A stretch of 64,000 nucleotides of DNA from a bacterium (GCA_018222765.1 JAAEZT010000007.1:102355-166354); one strand, 5' to 3'; positions 1-9,934 are shown, numbered from the stretch's first letter. Notes: a model not told the origin generated them from the letters alone. Numbers and translations: made by a program.

Positions 1-2
1 TG

Positions 3-914
3 ATGGCGGGTAACCCCTACACCGAGACTGGTGGCAAGTTCCAAATCCCCGACATGCTCGCGAACCGTGCAGACACCTACAACTTGGGTGATATTCTCGG
101 CGATCATGAGGAAGCCTTTAAATATAGCTTCATCGAAAACTGTCTAACTTCGAACAGCGTGCTTTCCAAGCTGGCCTCCAAGAGTCAAAAGGATGTTTAT
201 GCCGCCATGGCCATTGCCGAGACTGGGAGCCAGGAGGGCGTTGATTTTGAAGGGAACTACACTCCGGCTGAGATCGAGGAATTTTCCAAAACTCTCAAAC
301 ATCTCTTCCGCATTCGCGATACCATCCTTCGCGTGAACCTGGAATACATCGACAGTGCAGCGCAGGAAGACGCCTATCGCGTTGAGCCGAGCTTTAAGCT
401 CCAAGGTTCCTATCGGAACATGAATCGCATCGCTGAAAAGGTGATTCCGCTCATGACGCCGGAGGAAGTCGAAGGTCTCATCTTTGATCACTATCAAAAC
501 GAATCTCAAACCCTCACCACTGGTGCGGAAGCGAATTTGCTGAAGTTTAGGGAGCTCGAAGGTGTCCTCACCGGCGAGGAACAAGCCCGCTGGGATCAGA
601 TTAAGAAAGACTTTGGAAAGCAGAAGCTCCTCGGCGGAGCAGGGGAGAACGATCCCGTCGCCCGCGTTGTCGCTCAGATGACTCAGTTCAACGACGGACT
701 CGAAGCGATTTCAACCGGCCTAACCCGACCGCAAAATCTCGCCGAAGCCAGCATCGAGCAACTCCAGAAAATCATCGAAGGACTCAGAGCCGTCCCTGTG
801 AAAGTCGATATCAACGTCGTGCCAGTGCAGGATGAAGGTGATTCGATCGAGAGTATTGAAAAGAGGTCCTCTCCACCGATCGATATTGTGCCTGAGGTGA
901 GCCAGGGGGACTGA
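3..914 (+). CDS. DNA repair ATPase (DUF3686-type), C-terminal part
   Basis: This is the C-terminal 303 residues of a larger protein. The frame is still open at the left edge, so the gene starts outside the window and the Met at base 3 is internal. The sequence resembles the conserved tail of the large AAA+ 'DNA repair ATPase' family, with motifs such as 'FQIPDMLANRADTYNLGD', 'SRSQKDVY'-like 'SKSQKDVYAAM', 'FKLQGSYRNMNRIAEK' and 'TLTTGAEANLLKFREL'. Nucleotide-binding motifs are not in this part. The last ~45 residues are acidic and serine/proline-rich and look like a variable tail. The family assignment is from memory of motifs. The physiological role of the family is poorly defined. Confidence 0.65.
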   Translation: MAGNPYTETGGKFQIPDMLANRADTYNLGDILGDHEEAFKYSFIENCLTSNSVLSKLASKSQKDVYAAMAIAETGSQEGVDFEGNYTPAEIEEFSKTLKHLFRIRDTILRVNLEYIDSAAQEDAYRVEPSFKLQGSYRNMNRIAEKVIPLMTPEEVEGLIFDHYQNESQTLTTGAEANLLKFRELEGVLTGEEQARWDQIKKDFGKQKLLGGAGENDPVARVVAQMTQFNDGLEAISTGLTRPQNLAEASIEQLQKIIEGLRAVPVKVDINVVPVQDEGDSIESIEKRSSPPIDIVPEVSQGD

Positions 915-1289
915 CAGTGAAATGAAAGCCAGAAAACGGTCACTTCTTTCGCATGTTTTTCTTCTCCTTAGAGTGTTTCTTGCCACAGGCTTTGAGGGAA
1001 TGTTTTCCCTGAGACGAGCGGAGGCATCCTTCGATTGACTAGAAATTGAATGCGATATCGTGTAGAGTGATGTCAACTTTCTGCTTCTTTTCACCGTGGC
1101 AGGAGGTGCAATGACTTTCGAAGAATTTCGGGGCTGTTGCAGTATTGGCGGCATTAACTGCGAAAGCATTGGGGCCGAATAAACCTCAAACGCCTGGGGC
1201 CGCAGCGCAGAGACCCCTCACCGGAAGGTGGATCAGGCGTGGACCGTATCACGTCTTGATTGCCCCGGAATGATACATCCTTGCTGTCG
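915..1289. other. intergenic gap with a cytochrome relic
   Basis: The gap between the ATPase tail and the LamG-like gene holds no intact gene. Its middle (1039-1185, minus strand) contains the relic described separately. Bases 945-1030 read on the minus strand give a Lys/Cys/His-rich stretch ending in a stop, which I could not assign. Confidence 0.5.
1039..1185 (-). pseudogene. relic of an exported c-type cytochrome (N-terminus only)
   Basis: On the minus strand a 48-codon open stretch reads '...NAANTATAPKFFESHCTSCHGEKKQ...' and ends in a TAG at 1039-1041. 'FFESHCTSCHGEKKQK' matches the heme c site (CxxCH, bases 1096-1110) at the start of planctomycete-type cytochromes fused to DUF1587/DUF1592-family proteins. 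These are normally several hundred residues long. The stretch before it resembles the end of a signal peptide, but an in-frame TGA at 1186-1188 cuts it off from any start. The rest of the protein is absent. I read it as the decayed 5' end of a deleted gene. Confidence 0.65.
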
Positions 1290-2006
1290 CTATTCCGGCG
1301 CTTTCTGGTCAAGAGAGTAAATTTTGACATCATCGACGATGGCCTTTTTCTTAACGGAAAGACGGAGGGTTGTCTTGGTAGGGTGGCCGATGCCGGTGGA
1401 GGAGAGTTTGCCGACTTCTTTACCGTTGATGGTGACGGACATGACGTTGGCAGAGATGCGCACGCTGAGTGTGTGCCATTTGCCCGGCTCGAGTTTATGA
1501 TCAAACTTCTTCGTCTTGGTCATGAGCATCTTGACGAGGGTTGGGGAGAGCTTGTTTGACTGGCGAAGTTGGCGGACTTTTAAATCCATGACGCCCGTCT
1601 TGAGGTCGGAAATGACGAGGCTGGAGGTTCCAATGCGAGTGACGCAGAGGTGTCCGGCGTGAACTTTTTTGTAGCCGAGGTCGGCGAAGTTGAGCCCGAG
1701 GCTATCGTCTTTATTTTCGAGCTGGAAGCGGAGATCAATGCGGCCGTTTTTGAATTTAGCCTCGTGAGTGACTGAAACGGCGTGATCTGCCTCGGGATGG
1801 ATCGCGATGTGCATCGCGCCGTCCTTGAGGTCGACCTGCTTGTTGCCCTTTGCCCGCTTCTTGCTATTCGAGCCCCAGCCCTTTCCGATCTCCTCGGTTT
1901 TTTCCTGGGATTCCTTTCGCTCAAAATCGTCTTCGAATAGCAAGGTGGCTTTATCCTCGCCGTGGAGGAGGGAGATCGACAGGAGTGCGAGGAGAGATTT
2001 CGTCAT
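1290..2006 (-). CDS. secreted concanavalin-like (LamG/DUF1080-type) protein
   Basis: A 238-residue protein with a short N-terminal signal peptide (MTKSLLALLSISLLHG, cleavage near residue 16-18), so probably periplasmic or exported. The body has the alternating pattern of a single beta-sandwich: 'LFEDDFER' near the start, 'KFKNGRIDLRF', 'GKWHTLSVRISANVMSVTINGKEV' and a C-terminal 'AIVDDVKIYS'. These motifs are typical of LamG/3-keto-disaccharide-hydrolase-like (DUF1080) domains, which bind or cleave glycans. No catalytic residues can be named. It starts 6 bp after the pheT stop on the same strand and is probably co-transcribed with it, although the functions look unrelated. Confidence 0.6.
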   Translation of the reverse strand: MTKSLLALLSISLLHGEDKATLLFEDDFERKESQEKTEEIGKGWGSNSKKRAKGNKQVDLKDGAMHIAIHPEADHAVSVTHEAKFKNGRIDLRFQLENKDDSLGLNFADLGYKKVHAGHLCVTRIGTSSLVISDLKTGVMDLKVRQLRQSNKLSPTLVKMLMTKTKKFDHKLEPGKWHTLSVRISANVMSVTINGKEVGKLSSTGIGHPTKTTLRLSVKKKAIVDDVKIYSLDQKAPE

Positions 2007-2012
2007 GATGAG

Positions 2013-4394
2013 TTAACGGAAGGTTACGGGCAGAGTTTTCTCAAGATGCGCGCGGAGTTTGTCGTGAGAGGCATCGATCTGCTTTTGCTTCAAAGTGCCT
2101 TCGCTGGAGCGGTAGGTGAAGGAATAGGCGATGGATTTTTTGTCGGCGGGAATTTTTTCGCCGGAAGAATCGCTGAACTGATCAAAGCAGGTCGCGGAGA
2201 CGAGAAGCGGATCGTTGTGTTTGGCGAGGGCTTTTTCGATTTCGGCATTCGTGGTGGTGATGGGAAGTTCCATGGCAATGTCGCGGCTCGAGCCGGGGAA
2301 TTGCGGGAGGGCTTCGACCTGGAAGAAGTCCCTCGCGAGACCGAGGACTTTCTTGAGATCGAGTTCGGCGAGATAAAGCGGCGTCGAGCAATCGAGTTCG
2401 CGGGCGCGCGATGGGAGAGCCTGAGCATAGGTGCCAATGGGCTTACCGTTGAGTTGAACGTCGCCGGCGATGAGGAATCCCTCCCGCGGGCGGGGTGAGA
2501 ACTGAATGGCGTTGCCTCCAAGGAGAGCTTGAATCGCGGCCTTGAGATCGTAGAGGTCGATCTGGCGGTTTTCTCCTCGTGACCAGGCTGGTGGCTGGGC
2601 TTCGCCGCTCATGAGGAGGGCGAGAGAATCAGCTTCGAGGTCGGTCGCCTTGCCGCCACCGGCATTGCGGAACTGGCGACCGGCTTCGAAGAATCGGAGA
2701 GTCTTGGCTCCTTGGCGGAGATTGTTTTCGGCGGTCGCAATGAGTCCGGGAGTCAGGGAAGGGCGCAGGATGGCGTGGTCCTCACTGAGTGGGCGTGCGA
2801 CTTTGACGAGATCGCCATCGATGAGCGGGCGGATGGGTAGGCAATCGCGGAGTTGTGATTCCGCGATGAGCTTGATGGTTTGGGTCTCGAAGAATCCGAG
2901 TGCAACGAGCTTTTTCTTGAGGTCAAGAAGTCGGTCGTAGTCGCGGTCGATGGGGCTTTCATCAACGGCGGTGCCCCCAACGCGGGAAGGTACGTTTTCG
3001 AGTCCGTGAACGCGGGCCACCTCTTCGACGAGGTCAGCGGAGCGTTCGAGGTCGGCACGCCAACTGGGAATGTTCCAGGAGCTTCCGTCGCGCTTGCTCA
3101 AGCCGAGGCGAGTGAGAATGGCGCTGGCATCTTCGAGTGAGATACTTTGGTCCATCAGTTGCATGAGGCGATCGACATCGAGTTTGACGGAGGGAAGCTC
3201 ATCGGGAAGAGTTCCGGCGATGACGGTCTCGGTGGATGCTTCGCCACCAGCAATTTCGAGAATCAAGGCTGCGGCGAGGGCCGAGGCAGGAAGAACATTG
3301 TTGGGGTCAACTCCGCGCTCGAAGCGGTAAGAGGAATCCGACGTGAGGAAAAGGCGGCGAGAAGTGCGGCGGATTTCCGAAGTGGCGAAGTATGCGGATT
3401 CGAGAAGGATGTCGGTAGTGTCTTCGCTGACTCCGCTATCGAGTCCTCCCATCACGCCGGCCAGGGCAAGGGCAGCTCCGTCTTCGTCGGAGATGAGGCA
3501 ATCGTTCTCGTTGAGCTCGTAAGTTTCTTCGTCGAGGGCGAGGAACTTTTCTCCCTCGGTGGCCTGTCGGACGTTGATCGCGCCCGAGACCTTGGCGGCA
3601 TCGAAGGCGTGAAGTGGCTGGCCGAGCTCGTGAAGCACGTAGTTGGTAATATCGACGATGTTGTTGATGGGGCGCAAGCCGATGGACTCGAGCTTTTTGA
3701 TCAACCACTCGGGGCTGGGAGCAACCTTGACGCCTTTGATCGAGAGGACGGAATAAAACGGGCAGGTCGCGGAACCGGTCACGGCGACGGAGGCATCCTC
3801 CTTGGTGCCGGTAGCGTGGGATTTTTCAACTGGTGAACATTCGGTGTGAAGGAGGGCAGCAAGTTCACGGGCGAGGCCGGAGTGCGAAAGAAGATCGGGA
3901 CGATTAGGGGTAATTTCCACTTCGATGAGGGTGTCGGAATCGAAGAGATCTTTCACGAGGGTGCCGACGGCGGGATCGCCTTCGAGAATAAGGAGTCCGT
4001 CTTCTTTGTCGGTGAGGCCGATTTCCGAACCGGCAGCGAGCATGCCCTTGGATTCCACGCCGCGCATTTTGGCTTCGCCAATTACGAATCCTCCGAGGTC
4101 GGCTCCAGGGAGACAGCAGGGGACTTTGTCGCCGACCCGGTAGTTCTTCGCTCCGCAGACAATCTGGCGTAATTGGCCTTCACCAGCATCGACCTGTGTG
4201 ACCTTGAGCTTATCGGCATCGGGGTGCTGGACGGCTTCCTTGATTTCGGCCACGACGATCTGATCGCTCTGCACTCCCACGGTTTGGAGGCCTTCTACTT
4301 CAATGCCGGCAAAGGTCAGGAGGTCGCAGACTTCGTCGAGTGAGCGGGATCCGAGATCGAGGCGTTCTTTGAGCCAATTGAGCGAAACGTTCAT
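2013..4394 (-). CDS. pheT: phenylalanyl-tRNA synthetase beta subunit
   Basis: At 793 residues this is full length for bacterial PheT, which forms an alpha2-beta2 enzyme with PheS and charges tRNA-Phe. The N-terminus 'MNVSLNWLKERLDL' is typical. It is followed by an EMAP-II-like tRNA-binding domain (about 40-150, 'VVAEIKEAVQHPDADKLKV'), the B3/B4 editing domain (about 210-380, with 'DITNYVLHELGQPLHAFD'), B5 (about 400-470), the catalytic-like domain, and a C-terminal FDX-ACB anticodon-binding domain ('LPQFPGSSRDIAMELP' to the end 'LEKTLPVTFR'). pheS is not in the window. The gene precedes the LamG-like gene by 6 bp. Confidence 0.95.
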   Translation of the reverse strand: MNVSLNWLKERLDLGSRSLDEVCDLLTFAGIEVEGLQTVGVQSDQIVVAEIKEAVQHPDADKLKVTQVDAGEGQLRQIVCGAKNYRVGDKVPCCLPGADLGGFVIGEAKMRGVESKGMLAAGSEIGLTDKEDGLLILEGDPAVGTLVKDLFDSDTLIEVEITPNRPDLLSHSGLARELAALLHTECSPVEKSHATGTKEDASVAVTGSATCPFYSVLSIKGVKVAPSPEWLIKKLESIGLRPINNIVDITNYVLHELGQPLHAFDAAKVSGAINVRQATEGEKFLALDEETYELNENDCLISDEDGAALALAGVMGGLDSGVSEDTTDILLESAYFATSEIRRTSRRLFLTSDSSYRFERGVDPNNVLPASALAAALILEIAGGEASTETVIAGTLPDELPSVKLDVDRLMQLMDQSISLEDASAILTRLGLSKRDGSSWNIPSWRADLERSADLVEEVARVHGLENVPSRVGGTAVDESPIDRDYDRLLDLKKKLVALGFFETQTIKLIAESQLRDCLPIRPLIDGDLVKVARPLSEDHAILRPSLTPGLIATAENNLRQGAKTLRFFEAGRQFRNAGGGKATDLEADSLALLMSGEAQPPAWSRGENRQIDLYDLKAAIQALLGGNAIQFSPRPREGFLIAGDVQLNGKPIGTYAQALPSRARELDCSTPLYLAELDLKKVLGLARDFFQVEALPQFPGSSRDIAMELPITTTNAEIEKALAKHNDPLLVSATCFDQFSDSSGEKIPADKKSIAYSFTYRSSEGTLKQKQIDASHDKLRAHLEKTLPVTFR

Positions 4395-4591
4395 GTGCGC
4401 GGAGCCTTTGTGGAGATGGCGGGATTTTCAATGGCGAAATGAGGGAAATCTCAGATGCCGGGGATACAAAGACTGTTTTTGAAATTTTGTGAGTGATTCG
4501 AATCGTTTCTACGAGGGACGTTGTAGGGAATTTGGACTACGGGTGGGTGATTGAGAGCTGAGGTTTTGACAGTTCGATTACTCAGGTGAAT

Positions 4592-6553
4592 CTAGAAGGT
4601 CGCGCCGATGGCGAAGTGGAAGGCTCCGGCGGGTTCTTCGTTATCCCGGGTGAGGGAGTAGCCGTACTCGAGACGGATGGGTCCGACAGGGAGGTCGAGG
4701 CGGATTCCCAGCCCGGCGGCAACTTCGATGTCAGCATCGAAGAGGCCGTCAGGGGCGGGAGAGAGGGCCCCGGCATCGATGAAGAGAACTCCTTGCACCG
4801 GGCCGGTGATCTTTCGGGTGTATTCGGCATTGGCGACCCACCAGGAGGTGCCACCGATAGGATCGTTTCCATACTTGGATCCGAGGTCTCGTTCGGTGAA
4901 TGAGCGCACGGTATTGGCTCCACCGAGGAATTTACGAAGGTCGATGGGGAGGTTGGAGCTGTCCCCGGATGGTTTGATAAAACCGCCTCGAATGCCCAGG
5001 GCGTAGCGACTGTTTTCGCTCAGCTTTTTGTAGTAGCTAATTTCGGCTGTGGTTTCGAAGAAGGGGACGCTCTCATCTCCCAGGGAAATTCCGAGGGAGG
5101 TGTCCAGCTCTGCGAGCAGGCCTGTGGTGGTGAGAGTGGGATCGTCGCGATGGTCGTATCGTTGCCTGAATGACAGACGTGAGACACCGTAGTTCTTTTG
5201 ACCGATAATATCGATAGGAATGTTGCTGCTAATATCGGAATACGAGTTGGAGAACCCCAGCGTGCCGGTGTAGTGATGCTCGGGAAGATCCCAGGAGAGC
5301 TCCATCGCGAAACCCGACTCCCACTTCGAATAAGCATCGTGGTCGCGGGTGAGGGTAAAGAGGCGTCGGTTAAATTGGAGATCGCGGTCGAGAAAGTAGG
5401 GATCGGTGAGTGAAAACTCGCCAAGGGCACCCAGCGAGGTGACTTCGATTCCGGCGTTAAGATTCCAGAGTCGGCCCCAGAGATTGCGGTCGTAGTAACG
5501 TGCTCCGAGGATGACTCCTTCGTATGATCCAAAACCAGCTGAGAAGGAAACTCCGCGAGCTTCGGCTTCCTTGAGGTGAAGAGTGAGATCGATTTCCTTG
5601 TTGGGGGTTTCGGCTTTTTCAAGGCGGGATTCGGCGAAGGCTCCGGTGGTAATAAGTTTTTTGATGGTTTTGCTGATTTGGTTTTCGTCGAAGGTGCTGC
5701 CAGCGATATTTTTGAAGCGAGAGCGAACGTGTGTTGGGAGCGTTTTGGCGATACCCTTGATGTCGAATGAGCGAACTTTGAAGCGGGTTCCGGGGGTGAC
5801 TTTGAAGAAAAGTTGAAGAGTGGTGCCTTTGATTTCCCTGGCCATTTCGATTTCTAGGTCGGCGTATCCACGCATACGGTAGTGTTTGCTAACAGACCTA
5901 TGAATTTTGATGATGGTCTCTGAATTTGCGGTGGTTCCTTTGACGTCGTGGAGCTTCCCAGTGAGATTGCTTCCCGGAGAAATAGACGACTCCAGTTTTG
6001 GGAGAGCGAGAAGATATATGGGGCCTTTGTTGACCGTAATGCGCATCGGGATTTTTCCTTCGGCATCTCTGGGGAGCGGGGTGGCGACGGCTTTGGCAGC
6101 CCAGTGACCCCGTGAGGTGAGCAAGTCAATGACGCGGGAGGTTCCCGAGGAAACTGAGCCGGCAACAAAAGCGCGTTTTTTTCCATCGCCAGGAAAAGCG
6201 GCCTGGAATTGTTCAGCGATTTTCTTGATATCATCCGAGCCGACGACCGAAACCGTGCCGAGGAACTTGGGCGGGCCTTCGTTGACGGTGAGCAGGATTT
6301 TGTCGCCGCCGGGAAGTGACCATTCGACGAGCGCTTCCGGCAGGCCGTGGGTGTGGAGATAGCTTTTTACAAGGAAGGCGGCATCATCGGCACGTTGCGG
6401 AGTGGGATCGCGTTTTTGGATGTATTCCAACCGTCCCGCGATTGTTTCGAGGAGGATTTTTTCGGAGTAAGATCGCAGCCCCACGATATCGATGTCTGCC
6501 GCCTGGGCGAGGGCGGAGAGTGCGAAGAAGAGGCTGGTGAGGAGACGACGCAT
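4592..6553 (-). CDS. tamA: TamA/BamA-family outer membrane protein
   Basis: 653 residues: signal peptide (MRRLLTSLFFALSALAQA), about three POTRA-like segments (roughly 20-330, including 'FKVRSFDIKGIAKTLPTHVRSRF' and 'LTLHLKEAEARGVSFSAGFGSYEG'), then a 16-strand-type barrel ending in phenylalanine ('FAIGATF'), as needed for outer membrane insertion. The barrel has the conserved 'GGANTVRSFTERDLG' segment, equivalent to the VRGF/Y loop of Omp85 proteins. Its ATG directly follows the TAA of the upstream tamB-like gene (TAAATG), so the two are translationally coupled. Pairing with a DUF490 protein argues for the TamA/TamB assembly and lipid-transport system rather than BamA. The symbol is by analogy. 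Confidence 0.85.
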   Translation of the reverse strand: MRRLLTSLFFALSALAQAADIDIVGLRSYSEKILLETIAGRLEYIQKRDPTPQRADDAAFLVKSYLHTHGLPEALVEWSLPGGDKILLTVNEGPPKFLGTVSVVGSDDIKKIAEQFQAAFPGDGKKRAFVAGSVSSGTSRVIDLLTSRGHWAAKAVATPLPRDAEGKIPMRITVNKGPIYLLALPKLESSISPGSNLTGKLHDVKGTTANSETIIKIHRSVSKHYRMRGYADLEIEMAREIKGTTLQLFFKVTPGTRFKVRSFDIKGIAKTLPTHVRSRFKNIAGSTFDENQISKTIKKLITTGAFAESRLEKAETPNKEIDLTLHLKEAEARGVSFSAGFGSYEGVILGARYYDRNLWGRLWNLNAGIEVTSLGALGEFSLTDPYFLDRDLQFNRRLFTLTRDHDAYSKWESGFAMELSWDLPEHHYTGTLGFSNSYSDISSNIPIDIIGQKNYGVSRLSFRQRYDHRDDPTLTTTGLLAELDTSLGISLGDESVPFFETTAEISYYKKLSENSRYALGIRGGFIKPSGDSSNLPIDLRKFLGGANTVRSFTERDLGSKYGNDPIGGTSWWVANAEYTRKITGPVQGVLFIDAGALSPAPDGLFDADIEVAAGLGIRLDLPVGPIRLEYGYSLTRDNEEPAGAFHFAIGATF

Positions 6554-9500
6554 TTATCGGAATCGGATGGAGAAGACGACGAGGGCCCGGGTTTGTCCTT
6601 GTTCGTCGATTTGCGTAGTGAAGTCCCATTGGTCGTCGATTTCCAGGGTGGCCGACGAGAATTTGCGACCGGTGAATTGGTTGGCGTCGCCAAGGGAGAG
6701 TTCGATTTGGTCGGAGTTTTTGAGAAGGCGTTGCAGGACACTCTTGTCCTTGTTGCCGTAGCGGCGGCGAAGCCCTTCGAGGAGGTATTGCAGAGCCTTT
6801 TGCGAGGCAATCTCACGGTCTTCAAGGGCTGCCGAGGGGGAACCGGTGGCGATGAGGAGCATGATTTCGCTTTCCGGGAGCGGGGGATTGGAACTCAGGG
6901 TGAGGTTGGGGTTTTGCACCGGTCCGGAGAGGAAGGCCTGCACGGTGTATTGTGAAACTTTGGAAGTCCCGCGCAGGCTAATGATGGGATTGTCATAGTC
7001 GTTGGGTTGCAGGGTGACCACGGCGGTAGTGACTTCGAGATCGCTGAAAGGGAGGTCTGCGACAAGCTTGTTGGTGACGATGGTGCCGGATGGGCGGGGC
7101 GCGCCAATGGTCCCAAGAATGCGTGCGTTGGCGGTGAGGTCACCTTTGGCGAGGTTGCCTCTGATGAGTATGGGGTCGGCGGTGGTGACGGTGATGTTGA
7201 GGGGCCAATTTCCGTAGGGGGCGGGGACAAGAAGGGATGAGCCCTTTAATTTCGAGCTGGAAGAAAAGGTGGGCAGATTGGGTCGGGGGATATCGGGGGT
7301 GGTGGGAACGCCGAAGGGTAGGATTTCGACGTCCTTGTAGATGAGGCTCTCGGCAAGGGCGAGGGTACCGGAGAGAGTGGCCTTTGAGAGGGCGCCACGG
7401 AGATTGAGGTCGGGATGGCCGCGAAAGGTATAGTCGGCATTGCGAGTGAGAAGGACGTGTTTTCCCTTGAGGGAAAGATCGAAAACCGGTTCATCTCCGG
7501 CGAGTTCGATTTTCCCGCCGAGGTTCAAGGTTCCTCCGGCTACCATGAACAAGGAGGGCTCGATCGTGATGGTTTTTCCTTTGGCGGTAACGCGGAGTCT
7601 GGAGTCGCGGAAGTCGGCGATGGGCGCGTCTGAGAGGATCATCCGATTGATCGAGGCCGTTAGTTCGCCTGAGTAGTTTGGCTTGGCAAGGGTGCCTGAA
7701 ATGGTGGCGTTTGTTTTGAGATCTCCGGATATGGAACGAATGGAGGGAACGAAAGGTTTGATGCGATTGAGATCAAACTTGGTCGATTTGATATTGAGAT
7801 TGATGGTGGCATCGCCCGGGCTTTCTTCGCGCTTCAGCCAGACGGCGGGGAGGAAGGCAAGGTCTCCCTTGATGTCGAGAAGGGGGCCTCCGGGTTCGCG
7901 GGCATTGCCTTTGAGGATAAGTTGCTGGTTTTCGGTTTTAAAGGAGGTGCGGAGATCGACCGGAGGGAGTTTAGGTTGGTCGTTTTGGTGGAAATCGATG
8001 AGAGAGGCCGTTCCTTTAATCCGTGGTTTCTGGGGAGTGCCGGAAAGGTTTAGGCTGGCTTCGACCACACCTTTGAGGGTTTTGGGAATGGGGGCGAACT
8101 TGCGAAGGCGCTCAAAGGAGAGCGGTTGGGAGTCGAGTTTAAATTCGAAAGGCGTGTCGTTTTGAAGAACATCATCGAGCGACTTGAGATTGAGCGGAGC
8201 GGGAAGTTTTCCGGATGCCTTGAGCAAGGTGTTACCGGATTCGATCAGATTGAGAGAGTTGACAGTGAGGAAATCATCCTGCCATGAGAGGGCTCCTTCG
8301 AGGTGTCCTTCGGGGGTGAAGACTTGAATGTTGTTTAAGGTGACGGACTTGGGCCAATCCCAGGATCCGGTCGCAGTGGTGACGATCTGGGGTTCTTTGA
8401 GATTGGCCTGCTGGAGGTCGATAGTTCCCTGGTGGGCTTCATTTGGGAGGTCTCCTTTCGCAGTGAGGTTGAGGGCCAGAGGTCCGGTGAGGGTTTCGTG
8501 AATGACTTCGCCGTTTTGAATTTCACCATGGAGCTTGGCGGAGTAGGTAGAGGACTGAAGATCGTAGTTGGCCTCAAGTTGAATTTCTTCCAGTGCAACG
8601 GCATCCAGAGAGACTTTTTGGTTGGCGAATTTCAATTGCCCCGAAGTCTCGGGCATCTTTGGGTAGGTGAGGTTGAAGGAGAGCAGGGCGGTGCTTTCGA
8701 GGATTTCCTCGTTGAGGAAAACCGAGCCCTCAGCGGTGAGCTGATCGTGATAGTTGAGTTCGATCTCGGTTTCATGCCCAAAGATTTCGAATCGATTTTC
8801 TCCGGAAGCGTTTAGTGAGATTTTGTGGTCCTTATAGATGGTGTCGAGCTCGACGCGAACTTGTTGGTCCTTGAGTGAGCCATTGAGGTTGATGGATTGA
8901 ATGAGCCGCTCCTGCCATTGGATCATCGTGCCAGTCAGGTTGATTTCGTTTTGAGTAAGCGAGAGCTTGGAAAGAGTTCCACCTACGGGGAGTTCGGGGT
9001 CGTAAAGTGAAGCGGCTTCCTTGAGGTCGAGAGAGGGTGAGTTGAGCGCGAGCGAGAATTCGGTTTTGAGATTCGATGACGCTGAAAGGAGGGATCCGGC
9101 GAGTTCCATCCTGGTGGTGATTCCGTCATCGATTTTATAAGCAAGGTCGCGCAAGCCGAGGGCCTTGAGGATTTGGAGTTGGTCGACGGAAATGGACTCG
9201 TTGTTCCAGGTGATAGTGCTCGATTGATTGCAGGCGGTGCGCCCCAGATGGTCGGTGATGCTGAGATCTTCGAAGCGATAGTGTTGTTCCCCTGGAGAAT
9301 GTTTGAGGGCGGCAAGAGCGAGGCCAAAATCCATTTCGGCGGCTTTCGCTTTGAAATCCATTCGGGTGATGGTGATTTTGGCTGGCTCCAGAAATTCGCG
9401 AGCGAGGTTGAGGGTTTCGGAGAGGGGGGCGGGACCCTCGGCCGGGGATGAGGAGGCTTCCGGAGATGATGGCCTCGGAGCGTCGAAATCGAGATAGACG

Positions 9501-9838
9501 ACGAGATTCGTGATCTCGATATCCTCGAGTTCTTTCGAGAGCAGTGATGAGGGAGACCAGGAGAGGGCGATCTTGGACGCTTCGGCTTTCTGAATGAGTC
9601 CGTCGCTTGTCAGGGTGATGTTTTCGAGGGAAAGGCCACCGAGGAGGGATCCGGAAAGGGTGAAGTCACCGGAGAGGTTTTGTTTCTTGAGTTGGTCGGC
9701 GAGGGTCGTTTCAACGACCCATCGGGCGCCGGGGCCATTGGCCCAAATTCCAGAGGCAATCAAGAGCACAAGAAGCCCCCCAAAACGCTTCTTCCAACGA
9801 TGGCGTGGTTTGGGTTGGGGTTCTAATTTTTCGGGCAT
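6554..9838 (-). CDS. tamB: TamB-like translocation/assembly module (DUF490)
   Basis: 1094 residues. A basic cytoplasmic N-terminus is followed by one membrane anchor (about 17-40, 'GLLVLLIASGIWANGPGARWVV'). The long periplasmic part is a repetitive beta-rich AsmA/TamB-type region. The C-terminal DUF490 domain contains 'PPLPESEIMLLIATG', 'LEGLRRRYGNKDKSV' and the terminal '...ALVVFSIRFR'. TamB proteins span the periplasm and work with a TamA/Omp85 partner in outer-membrane protein assembly and phospholipid transport. The downstream tamA-like gene starts at the next base after the stop, so the pair is an operon. The call as TamB-like rests on the C-terminal motif and the partner. Confidence 0.85.
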   Translation of the reverse strand: MPEKLEPQPKPRHRWKKRFGGLLVLLIASGIWANGPGARWVVETTLADQLKKQNLSGDFTLSGSLLGGLSLENITLTSDGLIQKAEASKIALSWSPSSLLSKELEDIEITNLVVYLDFDAPRPSSPEASSSPAEGPAPLSETLNLAREFLEPAKITITRMDFKAKAAEMDFGLALAALKHSPGEQHYRFEDLSITDHLGRTACNQSSTITWNNESISVDQLQILKALGLRDLAYKIDDGITTRMELAGSLLSASSNLKTEFSLALNSPSLDLKEAASLYDPELPVGGTLSKLSLTQNEINLTGTMIQWQERLIQSINLNGSLKDQQVRVELDTIYKDHKISLNASGENRFEIFGHETEIELNYHDQLTAEGSVFLNEEILESTALLSFNLTYPKMPETSGQLKFANQKVSLDAVALEEIQLEANYDLQSSTYSAKLHGEIQNGEVIHETLTGPLALNLTAKGDLPNEAHQGTIDLQQANLKEPQIVTTATGSWDWPKSVTLNNIQVFTPEGHLEGALSWQDDFLTVNSLNLIESGNTLLKASGKLPAPLNLKSLDDVLQNDTPFEFKLDSQPLSFERLRKFAPIPKTLKGVVEASLNLSGTPQKPRIKGTASLIDFHQNDQPKLPPVDLRTSFKTENQQLILKGNAREPGGPLLDIKGDLAFLPAVWLKREESPGDATINLNIKSTKFDLNRIKPFVPSIRSISGDLKTNATISGTLAKPNYSGELTASINRMILSDAPIADFRDSRLRVTAKGKTITIEPSLFMVAGGTLNLGGKIELAGDEPVFDLSLKGKHVLLTRNADYTFRGHPDLNLRGALSKATLSGTLALAESLIYKDVEILPFGVPTTPDIPRPNLPTFSSSSKLKGSSLLVPAPYGNWPLNITVTTADPILIRGNLAKGDLTANARILGTIGAPRPSGTIVTNKLVADLPFSDLEVTTAVVTLQPNDYDNPIISLRGTSKVSQYTVQAFLSGPVQNPNLTLSSNPPLPESEIMLLIATGSPSAALEDREIASQKALQYLLEGLRRRYGNKDKSVLQRLLKNSDQIELSLGDANQFTGRKFSSATLEIDDQWDFTTQIDEQGQTRALVVFSIRFR

Positions 9839-9865
9839 CGCTCGGCTGTCGTCACTCTGACGAAA

Positions 9866-9890
9866 ATTCGGGACATTTTATTGTCCGAAT
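9866..9890 (-). terminator. possible weak hairpin terminator
   Basis: A stem with arms ATTCGGGACA and TGTCCGAAT (one bulged G) encloses a TTTTAT loop. On the minus strand it is followed by a short run of four Ts. It lies 45 bp after the stop of the DUF6807 gene and 28 bp before the tamB start, so it could end the former or act as a control element for the latter. Confidence 0.35.
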
Positions 9891-9934
9891 CGGTCTAAAT
9901 AGCGAGTGACATTTCTCCAGCGATCCCGAGAGCG

